A stretch of DNA of 64,000 bases, taken from NCBI RefSeq assembly GCF_019665785.1, contig NZ_CP081149.1, positions 3,100,001-3,164,000 of the forward strand, given 5' to 3'. This document shows positions 16,944 to 25,553 of the stretch, piece by piece (the first letter of the stretch is position 1; each line of letters starts with the position of its first letter). A program made the position numbers and the translations under genes. The DNA is from Deefgea piscis (GTDB taxonomy: Bacteria > Pseudomonadota > Gammaproteobacteria > Burkholderiales > Chitinibacteraceae). The notes beneath the pieces are model-generated. The model was not told the DNA's origin. It did no database searches and worked only from the letters and a program-made list of their open reading frames with translations.

Positions 16944-18851
16944 ATGAGCAAGATCGATACCGCCCGCGTTTTATCCATCATCCCACCGATGACGCAATTG
17001 AATACGCCCTATCCATCCACGGCGTATTTAACGGGCTTTTTGCGCTCGCAAGGCGTGCAAGCGCAGCAAACCGACTTGGCGTTGGCCTTGATGCTCAAGC
17101 TGTTTTCTAAAGACGGTTTACTCGACGTTCGCAAAAAAATCGACAAAATCCCGCCCAAAAAACGCACGCCGCAGGTGGCGCTATTTGACGCGACGTTTGA
17201 TCGCTACCTCAGCACGATCACGCCAACCATGGCGTTTTTGCAAGGCCGCGATTCCACCATCGGCCACCGCATTTGCAGCCGCAATTTTCTGCCTGAAGGC
17301 CAGCGTTTTGCCCAGCTCGATGCCTATGTCGACGACGAGGGGGGCGATCCGCTTGCGTGGGCCTTTGGTGCGCTCGGCATGCAAGACCGCGCGCGGCATT
17401 TGGGTACGCTGTATTTAAACGATATCGCCGATGTATTACGTGAAGCGGTAGATTCGCGCTTTGAATTTGTTCGCTACGCCGAGTCATTAGCGATGTCGCA
17501 AGCGACGTTTGATCCGCTAGCGCGGGCGCTGGCCGCGCCCACCACGATGGTCGATGATTATTTGGCGGAGCTGACGCTAGAATCTATCGCGCAGCACCAG
17601 CCCAATATCGTCTTACTGTCTGTGCCCTTCCCCGGCGCGGTATATGCCGCTTTCCGAATTGCCCAAACGATTCGCAAGCAATACCCCGATATGGTCATTG
17701 CTCTGGGTGGTGGTTTTGCCAATACCGAATTGCGCGAACTCAAAGAGCCGCGCGTTTTTGATTACTTTGATTTCGTGATGCTCGATGCCGGTGAGCGCCC
17801 CTTGTTGGCGCTGCTGGAGCACTTAAAAGGCAAACGCTCACAACAGCGTTTGGTGCGCACCTTTACCCGCGCTGATGGCGCGGTGAAATACATCAACTTC
17901 GTCGAGCCTGAAGTGCCGTTTGGCGAAGTCGGTACACCAACGTGGGATGGCTTGCCGCTTGATCGCTACCTATCACTACTCGATATGCTCAACCCAATGC
18001 ACCGGCTGTGGTCGGATGGGCGCTGGAATAAGCTCACCGTGGCGCACGGCTGCTATTGGAAAAAATGTAGCTTTTGCGATATTACCCTCGATTATATTTC
18101 GCGCTATGAAACCACCACCGCCGAAGTATTGGTCGATCGCATCGAAGCCATCATCGCCGAAACTGGGCAAACTGGTTTTCACTTTGTCGATGAAGCTGCG
18201 CCACCGAAAGCGCTGAAAGCACTCGCTGAAGAACTGATTCGCCGCAATGTATCGATTTCTTGGTGGGGCAATATTCGCTTTGAAAAAACCTTTAGCCCAG
18301 ATCTTTGCCGATTGCTCGCCGAAAGTGGCTGCATCGCGATTTCTGGCGGGCTTGAGGTCGCATCCGATCGTTTACTGACCTTGATGAAAAAAGGCGTTTC
18401 GGTCGAGCAAGTGGCCAAAGTGACGCAAAGTTTTACCGAGGCCGGCGTGTTGGTGCACGCGTATTTGATGTACGGTTTTCCAACGCAAACGGTGCAAGAC
18501 ACCGTCGATGCGCTCGAATACGTGCGGCAGCTATTTGATAATGGCTGTATTCAATCTGGGTTTTTCCACCGTTTTGCCTGCACGGTGCACTCCCCAGTTG
18601 GCAAAAATCCAGAAGAATTTGGCGTTACGCTGGAAAAGCTCCCCGAAATCAGCTTTGCCACCAATGATATTGGCTTTATGGATCCAACCGGGGTTGATCA
18701 TGATGCGCTCGGTCGAGCGCTGAATAAAGCGCTGTATAACTATATGCACGGCATTGGTTTAGATGACGATGTGCGCGTTTGGTTTGATAGCAAAGTACCG
18801 CGCACCACCATTGCCAAACATCGCCTAGCCAAAGCATTGCAGCAATATTAA
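16944..18851 (+). CDS. B12-binding-domain radical SAM protein
   Basis: 635 aa from the ATG at 16944 (MSKIDTARVLSIIPP); an open frame extends up to 16854, but that part crosses a terminator-like hairpin. N-terminal cobalamin-binding-type Rossmann domain (PNIVLLSVPFPGAVYAAFRI, ALGGGFANTELRE), then a radical SAM domain with Cys ligands in CYWKKCSFCD (about residues 370-379) and GGLEVASDRLLTLMKKGV. Such proteins use a 4Fe-4S cluster and SAM, often with cobalamin, for methylation or rearrangement. The Cys spacing is CX4CX2C rather than the usual CX3CX2C. Substrate unknown; it is a single gene with no pathway neighbours. Confidence 0.85.
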   Translation: MSKIDTARVLSIIPPMTQLNTPYPSTAYLTGFLRSQGVQAQQTDLALALMLKLFSKDGLLDVRKKIDKIPPKKRTPQVALFDATFDRYLSTITPTMAFLQGRDSTIGHRICSRNFLPEGQRFAQLDAYVDDEGGDPLAWAFGALGMQDRARHLGTLYLNDIADVLREAVDSRFEFVRYAESLAMSQATFDPLARALAAPTTMVDDYLAELTLESIAQHQPNIVLLSVPFPGAVYAAFRIAQTIRKQYPDMVIALGGGFANTELRELKEPRVFDYFDFVMLDAGERPLLALLEHLKGKRSQQRLVRTFTRADGAVKYINFVEPEVPFGEVGTPTWDGLPLDRYLSLLDMLNPMHRLWSDGRWNKLTVAHGCYWKKCSFCDITLDYISRYETTTAEVLVDRIEAIIAETGQTGFHFVDEAAPPKALKALAEELIRRNVSISWWGNIRFEKTFSPDLCRLLAESGCIAISGGLEVASDRLLTLMKKGVSVEQVAKVTQSFTEAGVLVHAYLMYGFPTQTVQDTVDALEYVRQLFDNGCIQSGFFHRFACTVHSPVGKNPEEFGVTLEKLPEISFATNDIGFMDPTGVDHDALGRALNKALYNYMHGIGLDDDVRVWFDSKVPRTTIAKHRLAKALQQY

Positions 18852-18919
18852 GTCGACGGGCCATCGTTGAATATCCACAGTCAAACGATGGCTAGTCTTC
18901 AAGCTGCAGTGATAAGCGG

Positions 18920-19213
18920 TTAAATAATGCGTTGAATCGACAATGACGGAATGCGCTGTCTTTGCTCAATGCAGTCGCTATCGCCCGCTTCATATTCACG
19001 ACAAATCCAAGGGCGCTGCGCATAAATCGTACACAGCATATTGCTGCGATTGAGCGCCGCGCACCAACCATCGGCCAGGCGATGCATAATCTCGCCACCC
19101 CAAGCATCCTTTTCAATAAACTCAGCAGGCACCTCATCATCGCCAGCAATCAGCATCACTTCTAATTGGCAACAACAGGCTTTACAACTACTACACGATA
19201 CAGCATTAGACAT
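18920..19213 (-). CDS. YkgJ-family cysteine-cluster protein
   Basis: 97 aa from the ATG at 19213 (MSNAVSCSSCKACCC), preceded by GGAGG. Conserved Cys pattern (SCSSCKACCCQL, then DGWCAAL, MLCTIYAQRPWICREYE) matches the YkgJ / zinc- or iron-chelating cluster family; the C-x-IY-x-RP-x-xC-x-x-Y/F motif is typical. The biochemical role of the family is poorly known. Monocistronic, convergent with the radical SAM gene. Confidence 0.85.
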   Translation of the reverse strand: MSNAVSCSSCKACCCQLEVMLIAGDDEVPAEFIEKDAWGGEIMHRLADGWCAALNRSNMLCTIYAQRPWICREYEAGDSDCIEQRQRIPSLSIQRII

Positions 19214-19509
19214 AGACCTCCATGGGTATATCATTACAACCTATATTAAATAAAGCTTACTGCCATATACCCAGTAGTCGGGCTTTGTTCCGATTACGTG
19301 TTGATGGTTTTAGGTGCCTACGGGACGGTAATACCGTTTACTGAAGAACTTTTTTTTGACGCAGAGACGCAAAGGCGCAGAGAAAAACTAATTCATAACT
19401 CAAACAACGCGCAAGCATGGCGATTTGCTGATATTTTGCACTGTTTGCTAGTTCGCAGCGACCGGCACGGCATCAGCGGCACATCACCAACGATGAAGCA
19501 ATCCGCTGC
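19214..19509. other. Intergenic with two short repeats
   Basis: Contains an inverted-ended segment (ATGGGTATAT near 19221, ATATACCCA near 19267) that resembles 33,505-33,560. It also holds an ACGCAGAG-type octamer array at 19358-19382. An open frame of 71 codons crosses both but is not convincing. Confidence 0.45.
19358..19382. repeat. Octamer repeat ACGCAGAG-type
   Basis: Three imperfect 8-base units (GCAGAGAC / GCAAAGGC / GCAGAG...) after a T run, resembling a dispersed intergenic repeat common in many bacterial genomes. Confidence 0.5.
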
Positions 19510-20448
19510 TTAGCGAATATACGGCAAAACAATCTCATCACTGCGGCTAGCCCCGGCGGTCACGCTGCGGCAAAGCTCTAAAAACGCCGTAATTCCTGCG
19601 GTGCGATATTTTTGTTTGTGCAACACAAAATGAAATTGCCGCGCCAAATCCAGGCCCACGACAGGTAACTCGATCAAACTGCCACGGCGAAACGCTTCTT
19701 TTAGCGCCAAACGTGAAATACAACCAATCCCCAAACCCGACTCCACCGCGCGTTTAATCGCCTCGGTATGCTCTAGCTCCAACCGGATATCGAGCTTAGA
19801 TTGCACATGCCGCATCGCGTAATCAAAGGTTTGCCGAGTGCCAGACCCCGATTCCCGAACAATCCAAGACGCCGCGAGCAAATCAGCAAAATCAATCACC
19901 CCACCTTGCTGTAATTTGTTCGCCAAGGGATGCTCGGGCGCAGCAAATACCGCTAACTCATCGGCAATCCATGGGATGACATCTAAATCTGCATGCTGGC
20001 AATCGCCTTCAATCAAGCCCAAATCCAGCTCATAATGCGCCACTTGCCGCACAATATGCGCGGTATTATGCACCCCCAATGAAACACGGCAGCCCGGATG
20101 CTGCCGCATAAAATCACCAATGAGTAAGGTAGCGAGATAATTGCCAATAGTCAGCGTCGCACCGACCCGCATCGGGCCAAAGCCAGATCGCCCGGCTAAT
20201 AAAGCGTCAATCTCTGCCGCATGATCGAGTAACTGGATGGCTTGTGGTAATAAAGCTGCGCCCAATTCATTCAGTTGCAAGCGTTTGCCAATCCGATCAA
20301 ACAAGCGCCGATCATACACGCGCTCTAATTCAGATAGCGCCGTACTGGTCGCCGATTGCGATAAACCTACGCATTCTGCGGCCCGAGACACGCTCTCGCC
20401 ACGACCTACGGCCACAAACACCTCTAACTGGCGTAGGGTGAATTTCAT
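19510..20448 (-). CDS. LysR-family transcriptional regulator
   Basis: 312 aa, standard length. N-terminal winged helix-turn-helix (MKFTLRQLEVFVAVGRGESV, AECVGLSQSATSTALSELER) and a C-terminal periplasmic-binding-like effector domain (MRVGATLTIGNYLATLLIGD, RESGSGTRQTFDYAM). Closest in feel to YeiE/CbbR-like regulators. Site AAGG before ATG 20448. It is divergent from the TPR-GGDEF gene with 184 bases between, so it may control that gene or itself. Effector unknown. Confidence 0.92.
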   Translation of the reverse strand: MKFTLRQLEVFVAVGRGESVSRAAECVGLSQSATSTALSELERVYDRRLFDRIGKRLQLNELGAALLPQAIQLLDHAAEIDALLAGRSGFGPMRVGATLTIGNYLATLLIGDFMRQHPGCRVSLGVHNTAHIVRQVAHYELDLGLIEGDCQHADLDVIPWIADELAVFAAPEHPLANKLQQGGVIDFADLLAASWIVRESGSGTRQTFDYAMRHVQSKLDIRLELEHTEAIKRAVESGLGIGCISRLALKEAFRRGSLIELPVVGLDLARQFHFVLHKQKYRTAGITAFLELCRSVTAGASRSDEIVLPYIR

Positions 20449-20632
20449 TTCGATACCTTCAATTGATTTTTAAAATTCAATCTGCACTATAAATATCTGA
20501 TTGGCTGACAGCAAGCGTTTATAATTTAAAGCTTCTGATCGTTAAATCATTTCACTGGGTCGTTGAAAAAAACCAGTAGCTTGATGCCCTATTTGGCCAG
20601 CAACGATCACCGACTTTATTGATTAATAACGT

Positions 20633-22243
20633 ATGCAAATAACCATCGACGCTCAGCCTCAGCTCGAGCAAAACATCGCCGCTGCTCGCGCCTGTTTTAT
20701 TGCCGATTGCACTCAAAGCGTGGCGATTTTATTGCCCGTCATTGAGCAGGCCCAAGATGCCCCGCAAACAGAAATCAATGCGCAATTACTCTTGGCTCAA
20801 TGCTACTGGGCACTCGATGATAGCGCTGCAGGCCATGCGGCCTTAGATCGGGCTGAAACGCTGATCAAAAGCCATAAATCGCCGCATCAGCATGCCGAAT
20901 ATGAGCATGCCCGGGCACGACTATTGCTATCGAATAACCAATACCTCGCCGCACTTAAATTGTGGATGAGCTGCTTAAAAAAAGCGTTGCCATTACACGC
21001 CTACGATTTATATGTGCACGCCTGTATTGGCATCGGCAATATCTATTGCGCCTATCAACAATATGGCGACGCTTTGCACTGGCATGAAATGGCCTTGGAA
21101 TTTGCACCGCATAGCCAGCAACATGAATTACTCGCCAATAGTTATTTACACGTTGCGGCCGATTTAAATCTGTTAGGCGAATACGACATTGCGCTGTCTT
21201 TATCTACGCAAGGCGAGGCGATATTTTTATCCAGCCAGCACAAAGCGTGGTTGGCTGAATGGTATAGCTATAGAGGCGAAGCTCATCTTGAGCTAGCAGA
21301 ATATACCCAAGCCAAAACTTGGCTACACACCGCATGGAACTTAAATCAAAAGCTCAATTATCGCTGGTGCCAAGCCAATAATTTGCTGGCCTTAGGCCGC
21401 GTTTATATGGCGACCCAAGAGCCGCTATCGGCCAAGCAATATCTACTGATGGCACTCAATCTGATTCAATCGTTTGAATCCAATCCCTTGCGGCTCAAGG
21501 TTTATCACTTGTTAGCGCAATTGGGTGAGCAAATAGCAGACTTTAAAATGGCGTGGGAGTATCGCCGCCAATACCAACAATTGGCGCTGCAAGACGCACA
21601 ACAAATTGCCAAAGATAAAATCACCTCGGCGCTCGAACGCAGAATGAAAGAGCTCGATATTCAATTGCTGTTTTTACAAACGCAACAAGAAAACATCATC
21701 TTGCGGCAAAAAAGCTCGGCCGATTCTGAATTACTCAGCTCACTGCGCAGCGCCACTTTGCAAGACCCCTTAACCGGCCTGAGCAACCGCCGTCATCTCG
21801 AACAAGAAATGCCCAGAATGTATCAGCGCTGTATCGAAGAGCAGCGTCCATTCTCGGTGTTGATGGTCGATTTAGATCATTTCAAACACATTAACGATCG
21901 CTTCGGCCACCCGATAGGCGATGTTGTGATTCAAAATACCGCGCAGATTTTGCTGCAATCTTGCCGAAGTGGCGATCTGATTGTCCGTTTCGGCGGCGAG
22001 GAATTTGTGCTCTTACTACCGGGTGCTGCTGGCGATATCGCCTCAGACATTGCCGAGCGAATTCGACAAAAAATTGAAACCCATTCTTGGCAAGATAGCC
22101 ATATCGATTTACGCGTCAGCGCCAGCATTGGTGCTGCCGAATATCACGACGAGCCCGATGCCCAAACCTTGATCAAACACGCCGATCAAGCGCTGTATCA
22201 AGCCAAACACCTTGGCCGTAACCGTGTGGAGTTATATCGATGA
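20633..22243 (+). CDS. TPR-repeat diguanylate cyclase (GGDEF)
   Basis: 536 aa, cytoplasmic. Residues about 1-330 are TPR-like helical repeats (YDLYVHACIGIGNIYCAYQQ, ANSYLHVAADLNLLGEYDIA). A coiled linker is followed by a GGDEF domain (DPLTGLSNRRHLEQ) with active site GGEEF at about residue 455 and an intact RxxD inhibitory site (RSGD) five residues before it. It makes c-di-GMP and should be product-inhibited. It overlaps the next gene by four bases (ATGA), so both are coupled. The TPRs probably bind a partner protein that sets activity. Confidence 0.93.
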   Translation: MQITIDAQPQLEQNIAAARACFIADCTQSVAILLPVIEQAQDAPQTEINAQLLLAQCYWALDDSAAGHAALDRAETLIKSHKSPHQHAEYEHARARLLLSNNQYLAALKLWMSCLKKALPLHAYDLYVHACIGIGNIYCAYQQYGDALHWHEMALEFAPHSQQHELLANSYLHVAADLNLLGEYDIALSLSTQGEAIFLSSQHKAWLAEWYSYRGEAHLELAEYTQAKTWLHTAWNLNQKLNYRWCQANNLLALGRVYMATQEPLSAKQYLLMALNLIQSFESNPLRLKVYHLLAQLGEQIADFKMAWEYRRQYQQLALQDAQQIAKDKITSALERRMKELDIQLLFLQTQQENIILRQKSSADSELLSSLRSATLQDPLTGLSNRRHLEQEMPRMYQRCIEEQRPFSVLMVDLDHFKHINDRFGHPIGDVVIQNTAQILLQSCRSGDLIVRFGGEEFVLLLPGAAGDIASDIAERIRQKIETHSWQDSHIDLRVSASIGAAEYHDEPDAQTLIKHADQALYQAKHLGRNRVELYR

Positions 22244-23334
22244 TGTGTGCAACAGCAACTAGCGACTTGGCACTACTACGCCATACCCTCTACCGCGATC
22301 ACGATACCGCCGAGATTGACCACACTATTCGACACGCCAAAAAAACGCATCAATTATCGCTATTGGCACAAGCGCTGCTTTGTCGTGGCGAGTATTTAAT
22401 CGATATCGGCGAACAGCCCAGTGCCGCCAGCAAAGACTTTCGCGAGGCCGGCATACTCGCCCGCCAACTGAATGACTGGTCTTTACTCGCCCAAACATTA
22501 CATTGGCAAGCGCAATGCCAATTGCATTTGGGCGAATACATGCGGGCGCTGGATATTTGGTTGCAAGCCCTGCAAACGGCCATCGACGCGGAAGATCATC
22601 CCGCTTTTGTACGCAGCTACTCAGGCATTGCCCAAGTCTGTTTAGTATTTGGTCAGGCCGAGCTCGCGCTAGAGTACCAACAACGCGCCTTTGATTTAGC
22701 CGCCAACATCGCCGATGCCACGCTGTTTACTGATTGCCTACTGGCTTTAATCGCCAATTGCTACCAGCTTAAGCATTACACCGAAGTCGAGCGGCTATTG
22801 GCACAATTAAGCGAGCACCTGGCAAAAAATCCCCGCATCGAAGCCCAAGCTGAATTTCATATTTATACCGGCTTAGTATTATTTGATCACCAACAGCTCA
22901 GCGCGGCATTTGATCAATTGCAAACGGCGAAAACATTAGCGCAAAACTATGGTGGTTTATGGTGCCGATCTTTAGTGGCCTTAATTTTAGGGCGCATTTA
23001 TTTACATCAAAATCAACACGCTGCCGCGCGGCAATCACTTGAGTTTTGCCTTGAATTGGGCGAACAAATTCGTGGCTTTAATATGAGCCAACAAGCGCAT
23101 GAATTACTGGAAACGCTGTGCATAGAGCAAGGTGATTACCAAAGCGCCTTAAGCCACCTCAAAGCGGGCCATGCCAAACAGCTACAACAACTGCAATCCA
23201 AAGCCGAAAGAAAATTGCAGCGCATTTCACAAAAACAGCTCAACCCACTTGAACTTGAATTGCGCTTAGCTTTAAGCCGAATTCGCTATCGAGCGACATC
23301 AGTAGCAAGCCCTTCGCCGCATTACAATGGATAA
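22240..23334 (+). CDS. TPR-repeat protein paired with the diguanylate cyclase
   Basis: 364 aa made almost only of TPR-like helices (LLAQTLHWQAQCQLHLGEYM, YSGIAQVCLVFGQAELALEY, ALLALIANCYQLKHYTEVER), matching the N-terminal half of the upstream protein but lacking any GGDEF domain. The start ATG overlaps the upstream stop (ATGA). Likely a paralogue that lost or never had the output domain. It could form a scaffold or heterodimer with the cyclase; this is inference from coupling and shared architecture. Confidence 0.8.
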   Translation: MMCATATSDLALLRHTLYRDHDTAEIDHTIRHAKKTHQLSLLAQALLCRGEYLIDIGEQPSAASKDFREAGILARQLNDWSLLAQTLHWQAQCQLHLGEYMRALDIWLQALQTAIDAEDHPAFVRSYSGIAQVCLVFGQAELALEYQQRAFDLAANIADATLFTDCLLALIANCYQLKHYTEVERLLAQLSEHLAKNPRIEAQAEFHIYTGLVLFDHQQLSAAFDQLQTAKTLAQNYGGLWCRSLVALILGRIYLHQNQHAAARQSLEFCLELGEQIRGFNMSQQAHELLETLCIEQGDYQSALSHLKAGHAKQLQQLQSKAERKLQRISQKQLNPLELELRLALSRIRYRATSVASPSPHYNG

Positions 23335-23430
23335 ATAGCAACAAGCTGACCAAAATAATATGCCTTTTGCTTAGCCCTTATAGGCTATAACTCATAAATT
23401 ATTAATTATTAATAATTATGGAGTAAGTAA

Positions 23431-24180
23431 ATGCAATTAAAAACAGCTTGGCTCGGCTTGGCACTACTGCCATTGAGCGTTTCGCTATGGGCGAGTGAAA
23501 AGCAGCCACTTGCAGCTGCTGTGAATCCATTGGTGGTTGCTAAGGCGGTGGAAGTCGGAAAAAACCTACGTAGCCTGCCTAAGGCCGAGGTGAAAGCCAG
23601 CATCACGCAAGATATTCTGTCGCCATCAGGCCAAATGATTCAGGCAATGGGCAATAGCACGATGATCATTGATGGCAACAATAAACTGTATGTAAAAATA
23701 AATAGCGACAATTTAAATCGCGAATATTTTTATAACGGCAAGCAATTAACACAATACGCCCCTACCTTGCGTTACTACACCACGGTTGACGTGGCCAGCA
23801 ATACCAGCGATATGCTCAATCAAGTCAAAAACTACTATGCGCTCAATATCCCACTCAAATCTTTATTTGATATTGGCAAAGACCAAGCGGCACTCGATAA
23901 ATTAACACTCGCCGAGTACGTTGGTGTCAGCAAAATTAATGGTCAACTGTGTGATCACTTAGTGTTTGCTCAAGCAGAGTCAGTATGGCAATTATGGACT
24001 AGCCGCAGCAAACCCTCCCTACCTTGCAAGGTGCTCATTACCGATAGCAGCAAACCCAATCGCCCGGCACTATCTGAAACCTATACTTGGAATCTAAAGC
24101 CAAAACTCAATAACAGCGAATTCACCTTTAAAGCAAAACCAGGTGATATTGCGATTCCATTTAAAAAAGCGGCAGAATAA
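23431..24180 (+). CDS. Periplasmic DUF2092-type protein
   Basis: 249 aa with a signal peptide (LGLALLPLSVSLWA, cleavage near residue 22). The body (MGNSTMIIDGNNKLYVKINS, YYNG-like FYNGKQLTQYAP, NYYALNIPLKSLFDIG, WQLWTSRSKPSLPCKVLI) fits the DUF2092 / LolA-like beta-sandwich proteins predicted to be periplasmic. GGAG precedes the ATG. It is followed ten bases later by another secreted protein, likely one operon. Confidence 0.8.
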   Translation: MQLKTAWLGLALLPLSVSLWASEKQPLAAAVNPLVVAKAVEVGKNLRSLPKAEVKASITQDILSPSGQMIQAMGNSTMIIDGNNKLYVKINSDNLNREYFYNGKQLTQYAPTLRYYTTVDVASNTSDMLNQVKNYYALNIPLKSLFDIGKDQAALDKLTLAEYVGVSKINGQLCDHLVFAQAESVWQLWTSRSKPSLPCKVLITDSSKPNRPALSETYTWNLKPKLNNSEFTFKAKPGDIAIPFKKAAE

Positions 24181-24190
24181 GGGGCATATT

Positions 24191-24688
24191 ATGTTTAAAT
24201 TCGCATCAAAAGCCAGCATCCTGACACTGAGCGCAGTGGCTTTAATCAGCATCGGTATGCCAATTCAAGCACAAGCTAAAGGCGATCACCAAAAAGGCGC
24301 TCGCCCTGCCGCGAGCAAAAACAATAAAGTCATGGACAACCGCAACAACAACAATAAAAACGATCATCGAAAAAACAATAACAATATTAAAAACACCAAT
24401 ATCAGCAACAATAACGTCAATGTAAATGTCGATCATAATGGTGGCTACCGCCATGGCGGACATTATGACAATGACTATCATCCCGTAGCCACCGCAGTGG
24501 CCGTCACTGCAGCTGTCGCAGTCACCTCAGCAGTGATTGGCAGTATTGTAAATGCCAACCAAATGCCGAGTAATTGCGTTCAAGTCATGCGTGGAAATAC
24601 AGCGTATATGCAATGCGGATCAACTTGGTATCAACCGCAATATCAAGGCAGTAATGTGACTTATATTGTGGTGAACCAACCGTATTAA
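24191..24688 (+). CDS. Secreted Asn-rich protein, DUF6515-like
   Basis: 165 aa from ATG 24191 (site AGGGG); the longer in-frame start at 24143 lies inside the previous gene. Signal peptide (ILTLSAVALISIGMPIQAQA), then a low-complexity Asn/His-rich segment (about residues 45-95), a hydrophobic Ala/Val segment (TAVAVTAAVAVTSAVIGSIV) and a C-terminal CGSTWYQPQYQGSNVTYIVV motif typical of DUF6515. Role unknown; probably envelope-located. Paired with the upstream DUF2092-type gene. Confidence 0.8.
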   Translation: MFKFASKASILTLSAVALISIGMPIQAQAKGDHQKGARPAASKNNKVMDNRNNNNKNDHRKNNNNIKNTNISNNNVNVNVDHNGGYRHGGHYDNDYHPVATAVAVTAAVAVTSAVIGSIVNANQMPSNCVQVMRGNTAYMQCGSTWYQPQYQGSNVTYIVVNQPY

Positions 24689-24726
24689 TTTACTTTATGG
24701 ATGATTGATCCATTTTTAAATAAAAA

Positions 24727-24752
24727 AAATAGGCCATTTATTTGGCCTATTT
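24727..24752. terminator. Bidirectional rho-independent terminator
   Basis: Stem AAATAGGCCA / TGGCCTATTT with A-run on the left and T-run on the right. Serves the rightward secreted-protein pair and the leftward EF-hand gene. Confidence 0.88.
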
Positions 24753-24819
24753 TTATTTGCAATGGATTGTTACTCATCTTGATATTTAACCGAAAAATAC
24801 CCCAAAGCAGCGACTTAAA

Positions 24820-25080
24820 TTACCAAGCCGAGGCGTTGGATTTTTTAGCCCGGCACTCGGCTTTCATTTTTTGCTTGGCAGCGGTTCGCTCAGCAGGAGT
24901 CATCACGCCATTTTTATCGGCATCGACAAAATCAAAAAAAGCTTCCATTTTTTTCAGATAATCCGTTTTAGTCACTTCGACTTTTGGCATTACGCGGGGA
25001 CCATCATCACAATCGGCATAAGCCATGGTAGAACCCAAAACGGCGGTGGCCAGCAATGTGGCTTGAATCAGATGACGCAT
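24820..25080 (-). CDS. Small secreted EF-hand protein
   Basis: 86 aa. Signal peptide (LIQATLLATAVLGSTMAYA) and one EF-hand loop DADKNGVMTPAE (about residues 53-64) with the expected acidic ligands. Probably a periplasmic calcium-binding protein. GGAG lies eight bases before ATG 25080. Monocistronic. Confidence 0.85.
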   Translation of the reverse strand: MRHLIQATLLATAVLGSTMAYADCDDGPRVMPKVEVTKTDYLKKMEAFFDFVDADKNGVMTPAERTAAKQKMKAECRAKKSNASAW

Positions 25081-25217
25081 TGAAATCTCCTATTTAAACC
25101 GCTAAATACGGCTCTGATTGGAGTATAACCAAGCAAATTCAACACTCAAGCCATAGCTTGCTTTATTTACTAGTAAATATAAACATTGTTATTTGTAATA
25201 AATAAGCGATTAATTGC

Positions 25218-25475
25218 TTATTGCTTCACCATGGAATGTGTCAGTAGTTTTTGATTAACAAATTGCGCAGTGATTTGCACTTTGCCGTCTTGCCAGCTGG
25301 CCGTCTCACCTTGAATCCCTAAAAAACCACCTGATTCACTCTGCGTTGGCTCGCCTAAAATGGCTACCACTTCAGCCCGGCTCATACCCGTGGTGACCTT
25401 GTTGTAATTTTCGGCGGTGATTTTGCTACACGCCATCAGCAGCACCAGCAAAGATAAAATGAAATAACGTTTCAT
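25218..25475 (-). CDS. Small lipoprotein, DUF3862 / BamE-like fold
   Basis: 85 aa from ATG 25475 (MKRYFILSLLVLLMAC), preceded by GGACA. The lipobox LLMAC predicts a lipoprotein. The body (YNKVTTGMSRAEVVAILGEP, GKVQITAQFVNQKL) has the SmpA/BamE-like pattern seen in DUF3862 proteins. An upstream in-frame start at 25496 is less likely because it would precede the signal peptide. Confidence 0.85.
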   Translation of the reverse strand: MKRYFILSLLVLLMACSKITAENYNKVTTGMSRAEVVAILGEPTQSESGGFLGIQGETASWQDGKVQITAQFVNQKLLTHSMVKQ

Positions 25476-25499
25476 ACTGTTTGTCCTTGATTTCAAATA

Positions 25500-25530
25500 A
25501 AAAAAAACAAGCAGCCCGTAGGCTGCTTGT
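25500..25530 (-). terminator. Rho-independent terminator of purL
   Basis: On the minus strand, stem ACAAGCAGCC / GGCTGCTTGT with a 4-base loop and then a T run. It lies 24 bases after the purL stop. Confidence 0.92.
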
Positions 25531-25553
25531 TATCGTAGCAATGACCGAGCGGA

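Noticed and set aside
19298..19513. 71-codon plus-strand frame containing DAETQRRREK
   Set aside because: The frame reads through an octamer intergenic repeat and has no ribosome site; such peptides are typical artefacts of that repeat.
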